Shown: positions 1 through 8,833, numbered from the stretch's first letter. The stretch is 64,000 nucleotides of DNA from Photobacterium sp. GB-56 (GCF_003026105.1 NZ_PYNW01000010.1:62001-126000); one strand, 5' to 3'. Numbers and translations are program-made. Notes: generated from the letters alone by a model not told the origin.

Positions 1-180
1 CGTAAAGCAAAAATTGCATTCCAAGGCATGAATAGCCAACTTAAAATTAGCAGTGATGCAAAAGGAACCTGGTACCGTGTCGTATTAGGCCCTTACTCAC
101 AAAAAAGCAGTGCTGAAAAAGATAAAGCTAAACTACAAAATGGCGGTGTTTCACCGTGTGGTATTTGGCATTGGCAATAA
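1..180 (+). CDS. ftsN: Cell division protein FtsN, C-terminal end (partial)
   Basis: The reading frame is open from the first base to a TAA at 178-180, giving 59 residues that end in GIWHWQ. The segment with WYRVVLGPYSQKSSAEKDKA has the pattern of a SPOR domain, the module that binds denuded peptidoglycan glycans at the division septum. FtsN is the late trigger of septal cell wall synthesis and is anchored in the inner membrane by an N-terminal helix not present here. Its position immediately upstream of hslVU matches the enterobacterial and Vibrio gene order, which is the main reason for choosing ftsN over other SPOR proteins. The 5' end lies outside the window. Confidence 0.85.
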   Translation, partial: RKAKIAFQGMNSQLKISSDAKGTWYRVVLGPYSQKSSAEKDKAKLQNGGVSPCGIWHWQ

Positions 181-206
181 CTCTCCAAGGTTAGCCAAAT
201 AATCAG

Positions 207-235
207 AAGGACGTACCTATGTACGTCCTTTTTTT
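207..235 (+). terminator. Intrinsic terminator after ftsN
   Basis: A perfect 10-bp stem (AAGGACGTAC / GTACGTCCTT) with a CTAT loop runs straight into a run of T. It separates ftsN from the heat-shock promoter of hslVU. Confidence 0.9.
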
Positions 236-278
236 ATGTTAGATAAACGTAATAATAGCGACCAATTGACAGTTCATA

Positions 279-308
279 CTTGAAAAGCCTTTCTTTCATC
301 CCCAGATC
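279..308 (+). promoter_or_regulatory. Sigma-32 (heat-shock) promoter of hslVU
   Basis: CTTGAAA at 279-285 is followed after 14 bases by CCCCAGAT at 300-307. The E. coli sigma-32 consensus is CTTGAAA, 13-15 bases, CCCCATNT, so the -35 is perfect and the -10 carries the CCCC core. It lies about 55 bases upstream of the hslV start and directly after the ftsN terminator, as expected for heat-induced hslVU transcription. Confidence 0.85.
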
Positions 309-362
309 TTTTCACATTAACGTTACCGGCTATGCCGGAGCAGAACCAGAGAGGTTAACCCC

Positions 363-890
363 GTGACAACTATTGTATCTGTACGTCGAAACGGTAAAGT
401 CGTCATTGCTGGTGACGGCCAAGTATCACTTGGTAACACAGTAATGAAAGGCAACGCACGTAAAGTTCGCCGTCTATATAACAATAAAGTACTGGCAGGT
501 TTTGCTGGCGGTACCGCTGATGCATTCACTCTATTTGAACGTTTTGAGCGTAAGCTTGAGATGCACCAAGGCCACCTTCTAAAATCGGCCGTAGAACTTG
601 CCAAAGATTGGCGTACTGATCGCGCTCTGCGTAAGCTTGAAGCCTTGTTGGCCGTTGCCGATGAAACTGGCTCACTCATCATCACTGGTAATGGTGACGT
701 TGTGCAACCAGAGCACGACTTAATTGCGATTGGCTCTGGCGGTAATTTCGCCCAAGCCGCAGCCACAGCATTGCTAGAAAATACCGATTTAGGTGCGCGA
801 GAAATTGCAGAGAAAGCCCTGAATATTGCTGGTGATATTTGTGTGTTCACTAACCACAATCACACCATTGAAGAATTAGAAACTAAGTAA
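363..890 (+). CDS. hslV: ATP-dependent protease subunit HslV (ClpQ)
   Basis: This is the proteolytic subunit of the two-component HslVU (ClpYQ) protease, a double hexameric ring that degrades unfolded and regulatory proteins in the cytoplasm. The predicted protein is 175 residues, the normal family length. After removal of the initiator Met the chain begins TTIVSVRR, which places the catalytic N-terminal threonine. The NTN-hydrolase signatures AGDGQ and [19 protein letters not shown] follow. The start is GTG, chosen because it puts the active-site threonine at position 2 and has an AGAGAGG ribosome-binding site just upstream. hslU begins 10 bases after the stop, so the two are an operon under the sigma-32 promoter at 279. 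Confidence 0.98.
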   Translation: MTTIVSVRRNGKVVIAGDGQVSLGNTVMKGNARKVRRLYNNKVLAGFAGGTADAFTLFERFERKLEMHQGHLLKSAVELAKDWRTDRALRKLEALLAVADETGSLIITGNGDVVQPEHDLIAIGSGGNFAQAAATALLENTDLGAREIAEKALNIAGDICVFTNHNHTIEELETK

Positions 891-900
891 GGAAGTTGTA

Positions 901-2232
901 ATGTCTGAAATGACTCCTCGCGAAATCGTTCATGAACTTAATCGCCATATTATCGGTCAAGACAAAGCGAAACGAGCAGTTGCGATTGCACTACGTAACC
1001 GCTGGCGTCGTATGCAACTTCCTGAAGAGTTGCGTGTTGAAGTAACGCCAAAAAATATTTTAATGATCGGCCCAACTGGGGTGGGTAAAACCGAGATTGC
1101 ACGCCGCTTAGCGAAACTAGCTAACGCGCCTTTCATTAAAGTAGAAGCAACAAAATTCACCGAGGTGGGTTATGTTGGTAAAGAAGTCGAAACAATCATT
1201 CGCGATCTAACTGATGTAGCAGTAAAAATGACACATCAACAGGCGACTGAGAAAGTCCGTTTCCGTGCTGAAGAATTAGCAGAAGAGCGTATTTTAGATG
1301 CCCTTCTACCACCAGCGCGTGATGCTTGGGGTCAAAATGAAGAAGCCCCTGCAGAGTCGTCGACTCGTCAATCTTTCCGTAAAAAATTACGTGAAGGCAA
1401 GCTTGACGATAAAGAAATTGAAATGGACATTGCAGCACCTCAGATGGGTGTAGAGATCATGGCGCCTCCTGGTATGGAAGAAATGACCAACCAGCTACAG
1501 GGCATGTTCCAAAATCTTGCTGGCAATACCACTAAAAAGCGCAAGATGAAAATCAAAGACGCGCTAAAAGCTGCAACCGAAGAAGAAGCGGCGAAGTTAG
1601 TCAACCAAGAAGAGCTTAAAGAACAAGCCATTCATTCGGTTGAAAACAATGGTATCGTGTTCATCGATGAAATCGATAAAATTTGTAAGCGTGGCGAGTC
1701 TTCCGGTCCTGATGTTTCTCGTGAAGGTGTGCAGCGTGACTTACTCCCATTAGTCGAAGGCAGCACAGTATCAACCAAACACGGTATGGTTAAAACAGAC
1801 CACATCCTGTTTGTTGCATCAGGTGCTTTCCAAGTGGCTAAGCCATCAGATTTGATCCCTGAATTGCAAGGTCGTTTACCTATTCGTGTTGAGCTTGAAG
1901 CGCTGACAAGTCACGACTTTAAACGAATTCTGACGGAGCCAAATGCATCGCTAACAGAGCAATACAAAGCATTAATGGCAACAGAATCAGTTGAAATCGA
2001 ATTCACGGCTGACGGTATCGACAGCCTAGCGGATGCGGCATGGCAAGTGAATGAGCGTACTGAGAATATCGGTGCTCGTCGTCTGCATACCGTTATGGAG
2101 CGTCTAATGGAAGAAATTTCCTATGATGCAAGCGAAAAGTCTGGTGAGAAATTCACGATTGATGCCGCATATGTTAGCGAGCGTCTTGGTGAATTCGTAC
2201 AAGATGAAGATTTAAGCCGCTTTATCCTGTAA
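901..2232 (+). CDS. hslU: HslU (ClpY) unfoldase ATPase
   Basis: This is the AAA+ hexameric unfoldase that feeds substrates into HslV. In the 443-residue protein the Walker A loop GPTGVGKT lies at about 57-64, the GYVG pore loop that grips substrate at 90-93, and Walker B VFIDEID at 253-259. The variable intermediate (I) domain lies between them, at about 110-245. The C-terminus ends in EDLSRFIL, the conserved tail that inserts into HslV to activate it. It is co-transcribed with hslV. Identity is secure from motifs, length and context. Confidence 0.98.
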   Translation: MSEMTPREIVHELNRHIIGQDKAKRAVAIALRNRWRRMQLPEELRVEVTPKNILMIGPTGVGKTEIARRLAKLANAPFIKVEATKFTEVGYVGKEVETIIRDLTDVAVKMTHQQATEKVRFRAEELAEERILDALLPPARDAWGQNEEAPAESSTRQSFRKKLREGKLDDKEIEMDIAAPQMGVEIMAPPGMEEMTNQLQGMFQNLAGNTTKKRKMKIKDALKAATEEEAAKLVNQEELKEQAIHSVENNGIVFIDEIDKICKRGESSGPDVSREGVQRDLLPLVEGSTVSTKHGMVKTDHILFVASGAFQVAKPSDLIPELQGRLPIRVELEALTSHDFKRILTEPNASLTEQYKALMATESVEIEFTADGIDSLADAAWQVNERTENIGARRLHTVMERLMEEISYDASEKSGEKFTIDAAYVSERLGEFVQDEDLSRFIL

Positions 2233-2252
2233 TAACATTGCCTTTCAGAAAT

Positions 2253-2278
2253 AACGGTGCCTTGCGCACCGTTTTTTT
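2253..2278 (+). terminator. Intrinsic terminator after hslVU
   Basis: An 8-bp stem (AACGGTGC / GCACCGTT) with a 5-base loop is followed by a T run. It ends the hslVU operon before menA. Confidence 0.88.
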
Positions 2279-2366
2279 CATTTTAGCAACTATTAATGGG
2301 ATAAATTTGCGCCAATCCAAATTTTCGCCATAATAGCTATTCCCTCATTATTTAAGTACCTAGATT

Positions 2367-3275
2367 ATGAAATCATCTTCATCACTTGCTATTTGGTTAG
2401 ATGCAGCAAGACCGAAAACCTTGCCACTAGCCATCGCATCAATTGTATGCGGTAGTGCAGTGGCAGGATGGCATGGAAGTTTTTCTGCTTTAATTGCAGC
2501 GCTCGCTTTATTAACCGCCCTTTTGCTGCAAATTCTTTCTAACCTTGCTAATGATTACGGTGACGCTGTCAAAGGCACCGATAATGATGATCGTTTAGGA
2601 CCTCAACGTGCGATTCAATCAGGATTAGTAACCCCGAAAGCCATGCGTACTGCCATGTTTATCAACATTATTCTGACAGCAATCAGTGGCTTATCATTGA
2701 TATTTTTTGCCTGTCATAATCCCCATGACATCATTGGCTTTATACTACTCGGCGCGCTAGCTATTGTTGCATCTATTGCCTATACCGTGGGTAATAAGCC
2801 CTACGGTTACCGTGGCTTAGGTGATTTATCAGTATTAATCTTTTTTGGCTGGTTGGGTGTTGCAGGCACTTACTACCTACAAGCTGGCAACATTGATTCA
2901 GTGATAATGTTACCGGCAACGGCCTGTGGTTTGCTCGCAGTGGGCGTTCTTAATATTAATAACCTACGTGATATTGATAACGACCGAGCTTATGGTAAGC
3001 AAACTTTGGTCGTACGAATGGGACCTGAATGGGGTCGTAAATACCACCTCTTCTTATTAGCAGCCAGTGTTGTATGTTTAACGCTTTTTTCTCTATTTGA
3101 AACAAAATCGCTATTCGGATGGCTATTTTTATTGAGTGTGCCACTACTATTTAAACATGGTCGTGCTGTTTATCATTCTAAAAATGGTGAAGAACTCCGC
3201 CCAATGATGGCAACCATGGTCAAATGTGCTTTACTGACGAATTTATTGTTTGCTCTTGGGATCATCTTGTCATAA
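2367..3275 (+). CDS. menA: 1,4-dihydroxy-2-naphthoate octaprenyltransferase MenA
   Basis: MenA attaches the polyprenyl chain to 1,4-dihydroxy-2-naphthoate, the membrane step of menaquinone synthesis used for anaerobic respiration. The 302-residue protein is close to the E. coli length and is almost entirely hydrophobic helices, as expected of the UbiA superfamily. The first Asp-rich prenyl-diphosphate motif is NDYGDAVKGTDNDDR (from residue 62). The second is the NINNLRDIDNDRAYGK region in the middle of the protein. The PKTLP near the N-terminus is also typical. It sits between hslU and rraA, as in E. coli and Vibrio. Confidence 0.96.
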   Translation: MKSSSSLAIWLDAARPKTLPLAIASIVCGSAVAGWHGSFSALIAALALLTALLLQILSNLANDYGDAVKGTDNDDRLGPQRAIQSGLVTPKAMRTAMFINIILTAISGLSLIFFACHNPHDIIGFILLGALAIVASIAYTVGNKPYGYRGLGDLSVLIFFGWLGVAGTYYLQAGNIDSVIMLPATACGLLAVGVLNINNLRDIDNDRAYGKQTLVVRMGPEWGRKYHLFLLAASVVCLTLFSLFETKSLFGWLFLLSVPLLFKHGRAVYHSKNGEELRPMMATMVKCALLTNLLFALGIILS

Positions 3276-3395
3276 TTGCGAATTGCAATGACAGATCAAC
3301 TGGTTATAATTTCAACAAGGCTTACGATGAGTATCTCCTCGTTATAAGCCTTATTGATTTCCTTTCTTTTCTTTCGCTAAATAAGAAGTCCACTT

Positions 3396-3881
3396 ATGGA
3401 ATACAATACCTCTGAACTGTGTGATATCTATCTCGAACACGTTGATGTTGTTGAGCCTATGTTCAGCTCTTACGGTGGACGCAGCTCTTTTGGCGGTCAA
3501 ATAACCACCATAAAATGTTTTGAAGATAACGGTGTTATTCGCCAAGTCTTAGAACAATCAGGCGTAGGGCGAGTGTTATTAATTGACGGTGGTGGTTCAC
3601 TACGACGTGCATTAATTGATATCGATTTAGCTCATTTAGCGCAAGAAAATCAATGGGAAGGGCTGATTATTTATGGCTGTGTTCGCCATGTTGATGAGCT
3701 TGATGAGTTAGATTTGGGTATCCAAGCCTTAGCCTCTATCCCTGTTGGTGCAGATCAGCGTGATATTGGTGAAGTGGATGTTGCTGTGAACTTTGGTGGC
3801 GTGACCTTCTTACCAGAAGATCATATCTATGCTGATAATACAGGGGTTATTTTATCGCCTGAGCCTCTTGATATCGATTAG
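3396..3881 (+). CDS. rraA: Ribonuclease E activity regulator RraA
   Basis: RraA is a small trimeric protein that binds RNase E and the RNA helicases of the degradosome and damps mRNA decay. The 161-residue sequence starts [12 protein letters not shown] and contains [17 protein letters not shown] (here [16 protein letters not shown]) and [18 protein letters not shown] blocks that match the E. coli protein nearly throughout. The same fold includes aldolases annotated as MenG, an outdated name for this gene, and nothing here supports a role in methylation. It follows menA in the same direction with a gap of 120 bases, so co-transcription is possible. Confidence 0.96.
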   Translation: MEYNTSELCDIYLEHVDVVEPMFSSYGGRSSFGGQITTIKCFEDNGVIRQVLEQSGVGRVLLIDGGGSLRRALIDIDLAHLAQENQWEGLIIYGCVRHVDELDELDLGIQALASIPVGADQRDIGEVDVAVNFGGVTFLPEDHIYADNTGVILSPEPLDID

Positions 3882-3981
3882 ACATACTGCGAGCAATCAA
3901 TAAAATTACGGCCCGGTATGCTGTCGTTCCTGAAAACAACATACCAAGCCGAAAACCGAAACAGATAAACTGAAATCAGTA

Positions 3982-4224
3982 TTATTCTACGTGTTCCATT
4001 TTGCCTAGTAGGTTGCGTACGCGCTCCTGCCATGCATTATGATCTTGACGTAGTTTTTCATTTTCTTCATTTAGACTTTCACGACCAGAGCGTAGTTCTT
4101 GCGCTTCCATCGAAAGTTGAGAGTTTTGCTCTTTTAATTCATCAATTTCCATTTGTAGAATAGAAATTGTATCAATTGCCATCTGAACTTTGGCTTCTAG
4201 TTGTTCTAACATTTCTAGAGACAT
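3982..4224 (-). CDS. zapB: Cell division protein ZapB
   Basis: ZapB is a small cytoplasmic coiled-coil protein that forms a layer inside the FtsZ ring through ZapA and stabilises it. The 80-residue protein is almost wholly a leucine/glutamate-rich coiled coil ([20 protein letters not shown], then [17 protein letters not shown] near the end). It matches E. coli ZapB in length and along both ends. It is convergent with rraA and divergent from glpX, the usual place in this gene neighbourhood. The E. coli order zapB-glpF-glpK-glpX is here reduced to zapB-glpX. Confidence 0.93.
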   Translation of the reverse strand: MSLEMLEQLEAKVQMAIDTISILQMEIDELKEQNSQLSMEAQELRSGRESLNEENEKLRQDHNAWQERVRNLLGKMEHVE

Positions 4225-4833
4225 ATTGTTTACCTGATCTTAGCCCGTATGTTGGCTTAGTCATTAAGCCAATCACCTACGCGCGAGTTAAATTCACATT
4301 CACCTCTATTCTAACGAGGCAGCGACTATCTGACATCCACAATTCTAATGCTTTTGGGCAAACGGATGAAAATCACACAAGTCTGATATAATTTTTGCAA
4401 AGTGGATCAAATATTCGCCCACTGAGACAACCAAATACAGCGCGAAGTTCATTTTTAATCGAATCTCAGCTTTATTTGCTCTCTTCCCTGTCAAAAAAAC
4501 ATCAACGAATAAGCTTAACTGTCACCTAACTTACGCTTTCTTATTTATATCCTAATTTGTACACAGTGTTTAGACCCAATACCACCAATATTGCTTTTTT
4601 GTCACGATTCATTCATTGATATTCTGTCACTAAAAATAACGCTAATCATTAGCATGACCACATGCAGGATATAATAGTGGCTTGTCATCAAAACCAGAAT
4701 TTATACACAGCGATTAATACGGGTTATGAACATTGCAATACTGCCCTTTATTTTGCGCAATCGTTTCACCATCCCTTATGTTAAAATCGACTCAGTTTAT
4801 TTATCTAATCGATTTTATATATCTGGAGTTATC
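4225..4833. other. Long zapB-glpX divergent intergenic region
   Basis: About 600 bases carry no convincing gene. The zapB start lies at one end and the glpX start at the other, so this holds both promoters. A TATAAT at 4670-4675 is the best -10 candidate for glpX. A Fur-like inverted repeat sits just upstream, at 4635-4653. In E. coli glpF and glpK would lie here. They are absent, and no remnant of either was recognised. Confidence 0.6.
4635..4653. promoter_or_regulatory. Fur-box-like inverted repeat upstream of glpX
   Basis: AATAACGCTAATCATTAGC agrees with the 19-base Fur consensus GATAATGATAATCATTATC at 15 of 19 positions and contains the inverted repeat GCTAAT-C-ATTAGC. It ends 16 bases before a TATAAT at 4670, so it would cover the -35 region of that promoter. 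Binding by Fur is an inference. Confidence 0.4.
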
Positions 4834-5841
4834 ATGAAACGCGATTTAGCAATGGCATTCTCACGGGTTACAGAAGGGGCGGCACTAGCAGGCCATAAAT
4901 GGCTTGGTCGTGGCGATAAAAATGCTGCTGATAATGCTGCGGTAGAAGTGATGCGTATTCTACTTAATCAAACTGAAATCAATGGCGAAATCGTAATTGG
5001 TGAAGGCGAAATTGATGAAGCGCCAATGCTCTACATCGGTGAAAAGGTGGGTTGCGGTGGCGATGCTGTTGATATTGCAGTCGATCCCATTGAAGGAACA
5101 CGCATGACAGCGATGGGACAAAATAATGCCCTCGCTGTATTAGCCGCGGGTGAAAAAGGAAGCTTTCTAAAGGCGCCTGATATGTACATGGAAAAACTGG
5201 TGGTTGGCCCTGCAGCAAAAGGCGTGATTGATCTTGAGAAGCCACTTGTTGATAACTTGACGGCTATTGCTAATGCTCTGGGTAAATCATTGCAAGATTT
5301 AGTGGTGATCACCCTTGCCAAGCCTCGCCACGATGAAACGATTAAGCAAATGCAAGCAATCGGTATTCGTGTCTTTGCCGTGCCTGATGGCGATGTGGCG
5401 GCGTCTATTCTAACTTGCATGCCAGATAGTGAAGTCGACGTGATGTACTGTATCGGTGGTGCGCCAGAAGGTGTTGTTTCCGCCGCCGCGATCCGTGCAT
5501 TAGGCGGTGACATGCAGGCGCGTTTACTTCCTCGTCATGAGGTCAAAGGGGATACCGTAGAAAACCGCGAACTCGGTGAAATTGAAATTCGTCGTTGCCA
5601 CGAAATGGGTATTAAAACCAACACATTATTGCGTATTGAAGATATGGCAAAAAGCGATAACGTGATTTTTGCAGGAACAGGTATAACCAAAGGTGACTTA
5701 CTAGAAGGCATTCATCGTCAAGGTAATATAGCGACAACGGAAACCTTATTGATCCGTGGTCAATGCCGTACTATTCGTCGTATTAAGTCGACCCATTACC
5801 TTGATCGTAAAGATGACATTGTAAAATCGCACATCATCTAA
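4834..5841 (+). CDS. glpX: Class II fructose-1,6-bisphosphatase GlpX
   Basis: GlpX hydrolyses fructose 1,6-bisphosphate to fructose 6-phosphate for gluconeogenesis and needs Mn2+. The metal- and phosphate-binding blocks GEGEIDEAPM and DPIEGTRMTA are present, as are DGDVAASILTCMPDSEVDV and GGAPEGVVSAA. The ATG at 4834 was chosen because MKRDLAMAFSRVTE aligns with the E. coli N-terminus and has a CTGGAG ribosome-binding site. The frame is open about 36 codons further upstream, but that part has no family counterpart. The protein is 335 residues, the usual length. In this window it is not part of a glpFK operon. Confidence 0.97.
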   Translation: MKRDLAMAFSRVTEGAALAGHKWLGRGDKNAADNAAVEVMRILLNQTEINGEIVIGEGEIDEAPMLYIGEKVGCGGDAVDIAVDPIEGTRMTAMGQNNALAVLAAGEKGSFLKAPDMYMEKLVVGPAAKGVIDLEKPLVDNLTAIANALGKSLQDLVVITLAKPRHDETIKQMQAIGIRVFAVPDGDVAASILTCMPDSEVDVMYCIGGAPEGVVSAAAIRALGGDMQARLLPRHEVKGDTVENRELGEIEIRRCHEMGIKTNTLLRIEDMAKSDNVIFAGTGITKGDLLEGIHRQGNIATTETLLIRGQCRTIRRIKSTHYLDRKDDIVKSHII

Positions 5842-5861
5842 TTACGATATTCACATGTAAT

Positions 5862-5886
5862 AAAGCGTACTTCGGTACGCTTTTTT
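5862..5886 (+). terminator. Intrinsic terminator after glpX
   Basis: AAAGCGTAC, a TTCG tetraloop and GTACGCTT are followed by TTTT, a strong factor-independent terminator 20 bases after the glpX stop. Confidence 0.93.
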
Positions 5887-6002
5887 CCCCACCTCTCACT
5901 CCTAAGAAGCAAAATCAACGCAACCCGTTAGAATGGTAAAGAGATTGCTTTATTTAATGAGCTGATCCCATAATACCTAGAGAAATGAATATATAGGTAG
6001 CT

Positions 6003-6617
6003 ATGAAAACCATCGAGAAAATCCTCTATCACTTAAAAAATGAAGGTCCTGTCACGGCAAAAGTATTGGCTGAAAAGTTCTCCGTTACTACCATGGGAAT
6101 TCGTCAACACTTACAAAGCTTAGAAGATGAAGGGCTGGTTGATTTTAACGATGTCAAAGTCAAAGTCGGACGTCCTACCCGTCATTGGCAATTAACAGAG
6201 CAAGGACATCGTCGTTTTACTGATCGTCATCATGATTTAGCCGTACACATGTTAGAGTCAGTTGAAGATCTGTTCGGAACATCAGGGCTTGAGCAAGTCA
6301 TCGCAAAACGCGAACAGCAGACTTACGAACAGTATCAACAAACATTACAAACGTGCGAAACACTCAAAGAAAAGCTCGAACACCTCGCTCAATTACGTAC
6401 ACAAGATGGGTATATGGCAGAGCTTATAACAACGCACGATGGTTATACCTTAGTTGAAAATCACTGCCCTATTTGTCGAGCAGCACAACATTGTCCTGCA
6501 CTATGTCTCTCGGAACTTACGGTATTTAAACGCCTTCTTGGAGAAAACATCCGTATTGAACGTGAAGAACATATCATTTCAGGTCAAAGGCGCTGCACTT
6601 ATCGAATAACATCATAG
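6003..6617 (+). CDS. Winged-helix regulator with a cysteine cluster (SufR-like)
   Basis: This 204-residue protein has a DeoR/ArsR-type winged helix in its first 70 residues (the helix-turn-helix VTAKVLAEKFSVTTMGIRQH at about 17-36, then GLVDF and a GRPTRHW wing). A helical middle follows. The C-terminal part holds five cysteines: C155, C158, C164, C168 and C198, in the order HCPIC, HCPALC and RRC. That arrangement resembles SufR-family repressors, which bind an Fe-S cluster. It ends 15 bases before fpr and shares its direction, so the two probably form an operon and the regulator may sense redox or iron state. The regulatory target is inferred from context only. Confidence 0.75.
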   Translation: MKTIEKILYHLKNEGPVTAKVLAEKFSVTTMGIRQHLQSLEDEGLVDFNDVKVKVGRPTRHWQLTEQGHRRFTDRHHDLAVHMLESVEDLFGTSGLEQVIAKREQQTYEQYQQTLQTCETLKEKLEHLAQLRTQDGYMAELITTHDGYTLVENHCPICRAAQHCPALCLSELTVFKRLLGENIRIEREEHIISGQRRCTYRITS

Positions 6618-6632
6618 AATTAGGAGGCCATA

Positions 6633-7376
6633 ATGGCTGATTGGATTCCTGCTCAAGTTATTGCAAACCGCCACTGGAATAATAATTTATTCAGTTTGTC
6701 ATTAGCGGCAAACATCGAGCCTTTTAAAGCAGGGCAATTTACCAAGCTCGGCTTAGAGATTGATGGCCAAATGGTCCAACGCGCCTATTCTTTTGTTAAC
6801 CCTCCCCAGCAGCCAACCATCGATATTTACGCCACAAGGGTTCAAGACGGGTTATTGTCACCACGACTCCACCAACTAGAAGAAGGCGATACAGTCTTGA
6901 TCTCTGCACGCGCCAATGGCTTTTTTACTCTTGATGAGGTTCCACAAGGCGATCACCTTTGGCTACTTGCAACAGGGACGGCTATCGGTCCTTACCTGTC
7001 TATTTTGCAGCAAGGCGATGTCTGGCATCGGTTTAGAAAAATCATCTTAGTTCATGCGGTTCGTTTTGCCGCAGATTTAAGTTATCAAGCAGAAATCACA
7101 CAATTAAAGCAGCAATATGGCGATCAACTTATCGTCCAGCCTTTTGTCAGCCGAGAACCGTCTCCTCTTTGCCTGACAGGAAGGATCACTCAAGCCCTTG
7201 CAGATGGACAACTAGAGCGCCATGTCGGGCTAACATTACATCCAGAGCAAAGCCAAATTATGTTGTGTGGTAACCCTGAAATGGTAAAAGAGACTAAAAG
7301 TGTGCTAGAAGCGCGAGGATTTGCTAAAAATTTACGTCGAAAACCGGGACAGATAACTATGGAGCATTACTGGTAG
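6633..7376 (+). CDS. fpr: Ferredoxin/flavodoxin-NADP+ reductase
   Basis: Fpr is an FAD enzyme that moves electrons between NADPH and flavodoxin or ferredoxin. It supports Fe-S biogenesis, radical-SAM enzymes and oxidative-stress defence. The 247-residue protein has the FAD-binding RAYSFVNPP motif, the NADP-binding LLATGTAIGPYLSIL segment, the MLCGNPEMV motif and the conserved C-terminal EHYW ending in an aromatic residue. A GGAGG ribosome-binding site lies just before the start. It follows the cysteine-cluster regulator by 15 bases, suggesting co-transcription and redox-linked control. Confidence 0.97.
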   Translation: MADWIPAQVIANRHWNNNLFSLSLAANIEPFKAGQFTKLGLEIDGQMVQRAYSFVNPPQQPTIDIYATRVQDGLLSPRLHQLEEGDTVLISARANGFFTLDEVPQGDHLWLLATGTAIGPYLSILQQGDVWHRFRKIILVHAVRFAADLSYQAEITQLKQQYGDQLIVQPFVSREPSPLCLTGRITQALADGQLERHVGLTLHPEQSQIMLCGNPEMVKETKSVLEARGFAKNLRRKPGQITMEHYW

Positions 7377-7404
7377 TTATTAACACCCGCTTAGTTGTAT
7401 CAAA

Positions 7405-7442
7405 TAGGAGATATATGCATAAAGTTGTCACTTTATCTCCTA
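7405..7442 (+). repeat. Inverted repeat that could sequester a ribosome-binding site
   Basis: TAGGAGAT at 7405-7412 is the exact reverse complement of ATCTCCTA at 7435-7442, with 22 bases between. The left arm includes a strong AGGAG placed four bases before an ATG at 7415 that is in frame with the downstream DUF3135 gene. No T run follows, so this is not a typical terminator for fpr. Confidence 0.5.
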
Positions 7443-7516
7443 CTAATCTCACCTCTAAGACGCCATACCCGTTATCTTTTCATATACTAAAGGTAGTTGT
7501 ACGGATGGAGTTGACG

Positions 7517-7855
7517 ATGGATACGCTACCCAATTTTGATGATATGGCAAAAATGGCAAAAGAAGATCCAGAACAATTCGAACAACTACGTCAACAATTA
7601 ATAGAAGACGCAATAAACCAAGCACATGACAGCATGCAACCACGCCTAAAAGCACAACAAAGTCATATCGATCTGATTATTAGTCGTGGAAAAAACCCAC
7701 TTCACACCACCATGTTGTTACGAAATGAGTTACAGCGCCAATTAGTTCGCTTTGCCGAAACCCTCCAACACCCCTATAACCAAGAAAATGCTGAGATCAC
7801 GCCGATTTCATCTCATCCCAAACAATCCGAAAACACAGAGAAAAACTCTTTCTAA
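7517..7855 (+). CDS. DUF3135 family protein
   Basis: This is a small soluble protein of 112 residues with unknown function. The start LPNFDDMAKMAKEDPEQFEQ, the RLKAQQSHIDL middle and the basic NPLHTTMLLRNELQ segment fit the DUF3135 family found in marine gamma-proteobacteria (pattern: LPxFDELxxLAxxDPExxExLR... then a predicted helix pair). The ATG at 7517 was chosen because family members begin a few residues before LPxFD and GGAG lies six bases upstream. An in-frame ATG at 7415 with a strong ribosome-binding site would add 34 residues without family support. The C-terminal tail is polar and probably disordered. Confidence 0.6.
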   Translation: MDTLPNFDDMAKMAKEDPEQFEQLRQQLIEDAINQAHDSMQPRLKAQQSHIDLIISRGKNPLHTTMLLRNELQRQLVRFAETLQHPYNQENAEITPISSHPKQSENTEKNSF

Positions 7856-8039
7856 CGCAGTTTCCTGCAAGAAATTAACTATATTTTGAAATATTTTGAA
7901 ATTATGAGTTCACTTTTTACCTTGAAAAAGGTACAACCGAGCTCATTAATGATTTTGGACAGTAAAAATGAACCATTCTTGGTATATTTTTACTACATCA
8001 AGTTAAGTTAATTACATCATTTAAATTTGGAGAAAAGCT

Positions 8040-8810
8040 ATGCGCCATCCTGTGGTTATGGGTAACTGGAAGCTAAACGGTAGCAAGGAAATGGTCTCTG
8101 GCCTTATCAAAGGTCTTGATGCAGCACTTAACGGTGTTGAAGGTGTTGATGTAGCCATCGCTCCACCAGTAATGTACTTGGATCTAGCTGAGCAGCTACT
8201 AAGCAAAGCAAACAGCAAAATCATCCTTGGTTCTCAAAACGTTGATCTACACAACAACGGCGCATTCACAGGCGATATCTCTCCTGCAATGCTTAAAGAA
8301 TTCGGTGCTAGCCATATCATCATCGGTCACTCTGAGCGTCGTGAATACCACAACGAATCAGATGAGTTTGTTGCTCAAAAATTCGCATTCCTAAAAGAAA
8401 ATGGCCTAACGCCAGTTCTTTGTATTGGTGAGTCAGAAGCACAAAACGAAGCTGGCGAAACAGTAGCTGTATGTGCGCGTCAACTTGACGCAGTTATCAA
8501 CACTCAAGGTGTTGAAGCACTGAACGGCGCAATCATCGCTTACGAACCAATCTGGGCTATCGGTACAGGTAAAGCAGCAACTGCTGACGATGCACAACGC
8601 ATCCACGCTGCTATCCGTGCTCACATCGCTGAGAAAAGTGAAGAAGTCGCTAAGAACGTTGTTATCCAATACGGCGGTTCTGTTAAGCCAGAAAACGCAG
8701 CTGCATACTTCGCACAACCAGACATCGACGGTGCTCTAGTTGGTGGCGCAGCACTTGATGCTGAAAGCTTTGCAGCTATTGCTAAAGCAGCAGCTGAAGC
8801 GAAAAACTAA
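8040..8810 (+). CDS. tpiA: Triosephosphate isomerase
   Basis: TpiA interconverts dihydroxyacetone phosphate and glyceraldehyde 3-phosphate in glycolysis. The 256-residue TIM barrel has the substrate-binding NWKLNG (K11), the electrophilic histidine H97 in IIIGHSERR, and the catalytic base E169 in [11 protein letters not shown]. The phosphate-gripping YGGSVKPEN is also present. Codon use is strongly biased towards the pattern of highly expressed genes. A GGAGAA ribosome-binding site lies eight bases before the start. The gene stands alone, closed by its own terminator. Confidence 0.99.
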   Translation: MRHPVVMGNWKLNGSKEMVSGLIKGLDAALNGVEGVDVAIAPPVMYLDLAEQLLSKANSKIILGSQNVDLHNNGAFTGDISPAMLKEFGASHIIIGHSERREYHNESDEFVAQKFAFLKENGLTPVLCIGESEAQNEAGETVAVCARQLDAVINTQGVEALNGAIIAYEPIWAIGTGKAATADDAQRIHAAIRAHIAEKSEEVAKNVVIQYGGSVKPENAAAYFAQPDIDGALVGGAALDAESFAAIAKAAAEAKN

Positions 8811-8833
8811 TCATTCTTGTTGATTAGCCTAAG

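Noticed and set aside
3915..3945. Hairpin GGTATG...CATACC between rraA and zapB as a shared terminator
   Set aside because: The stem has an internal mismatch on the plus strand, a long loop and no T run on either strand.
4726..4833. In-frame upstream extension of GlpX (about 36 codons)
   Set aside because: The ATG at 4834 has a good ribosome-binding site and matches the family start; the extension has no counterpart.
7921..8000. TTGGAC with TATATT as a tpiA promoter
   Set aside because: The spacing between the two elements is 22 bases, too long for a sigma-70 promoter.
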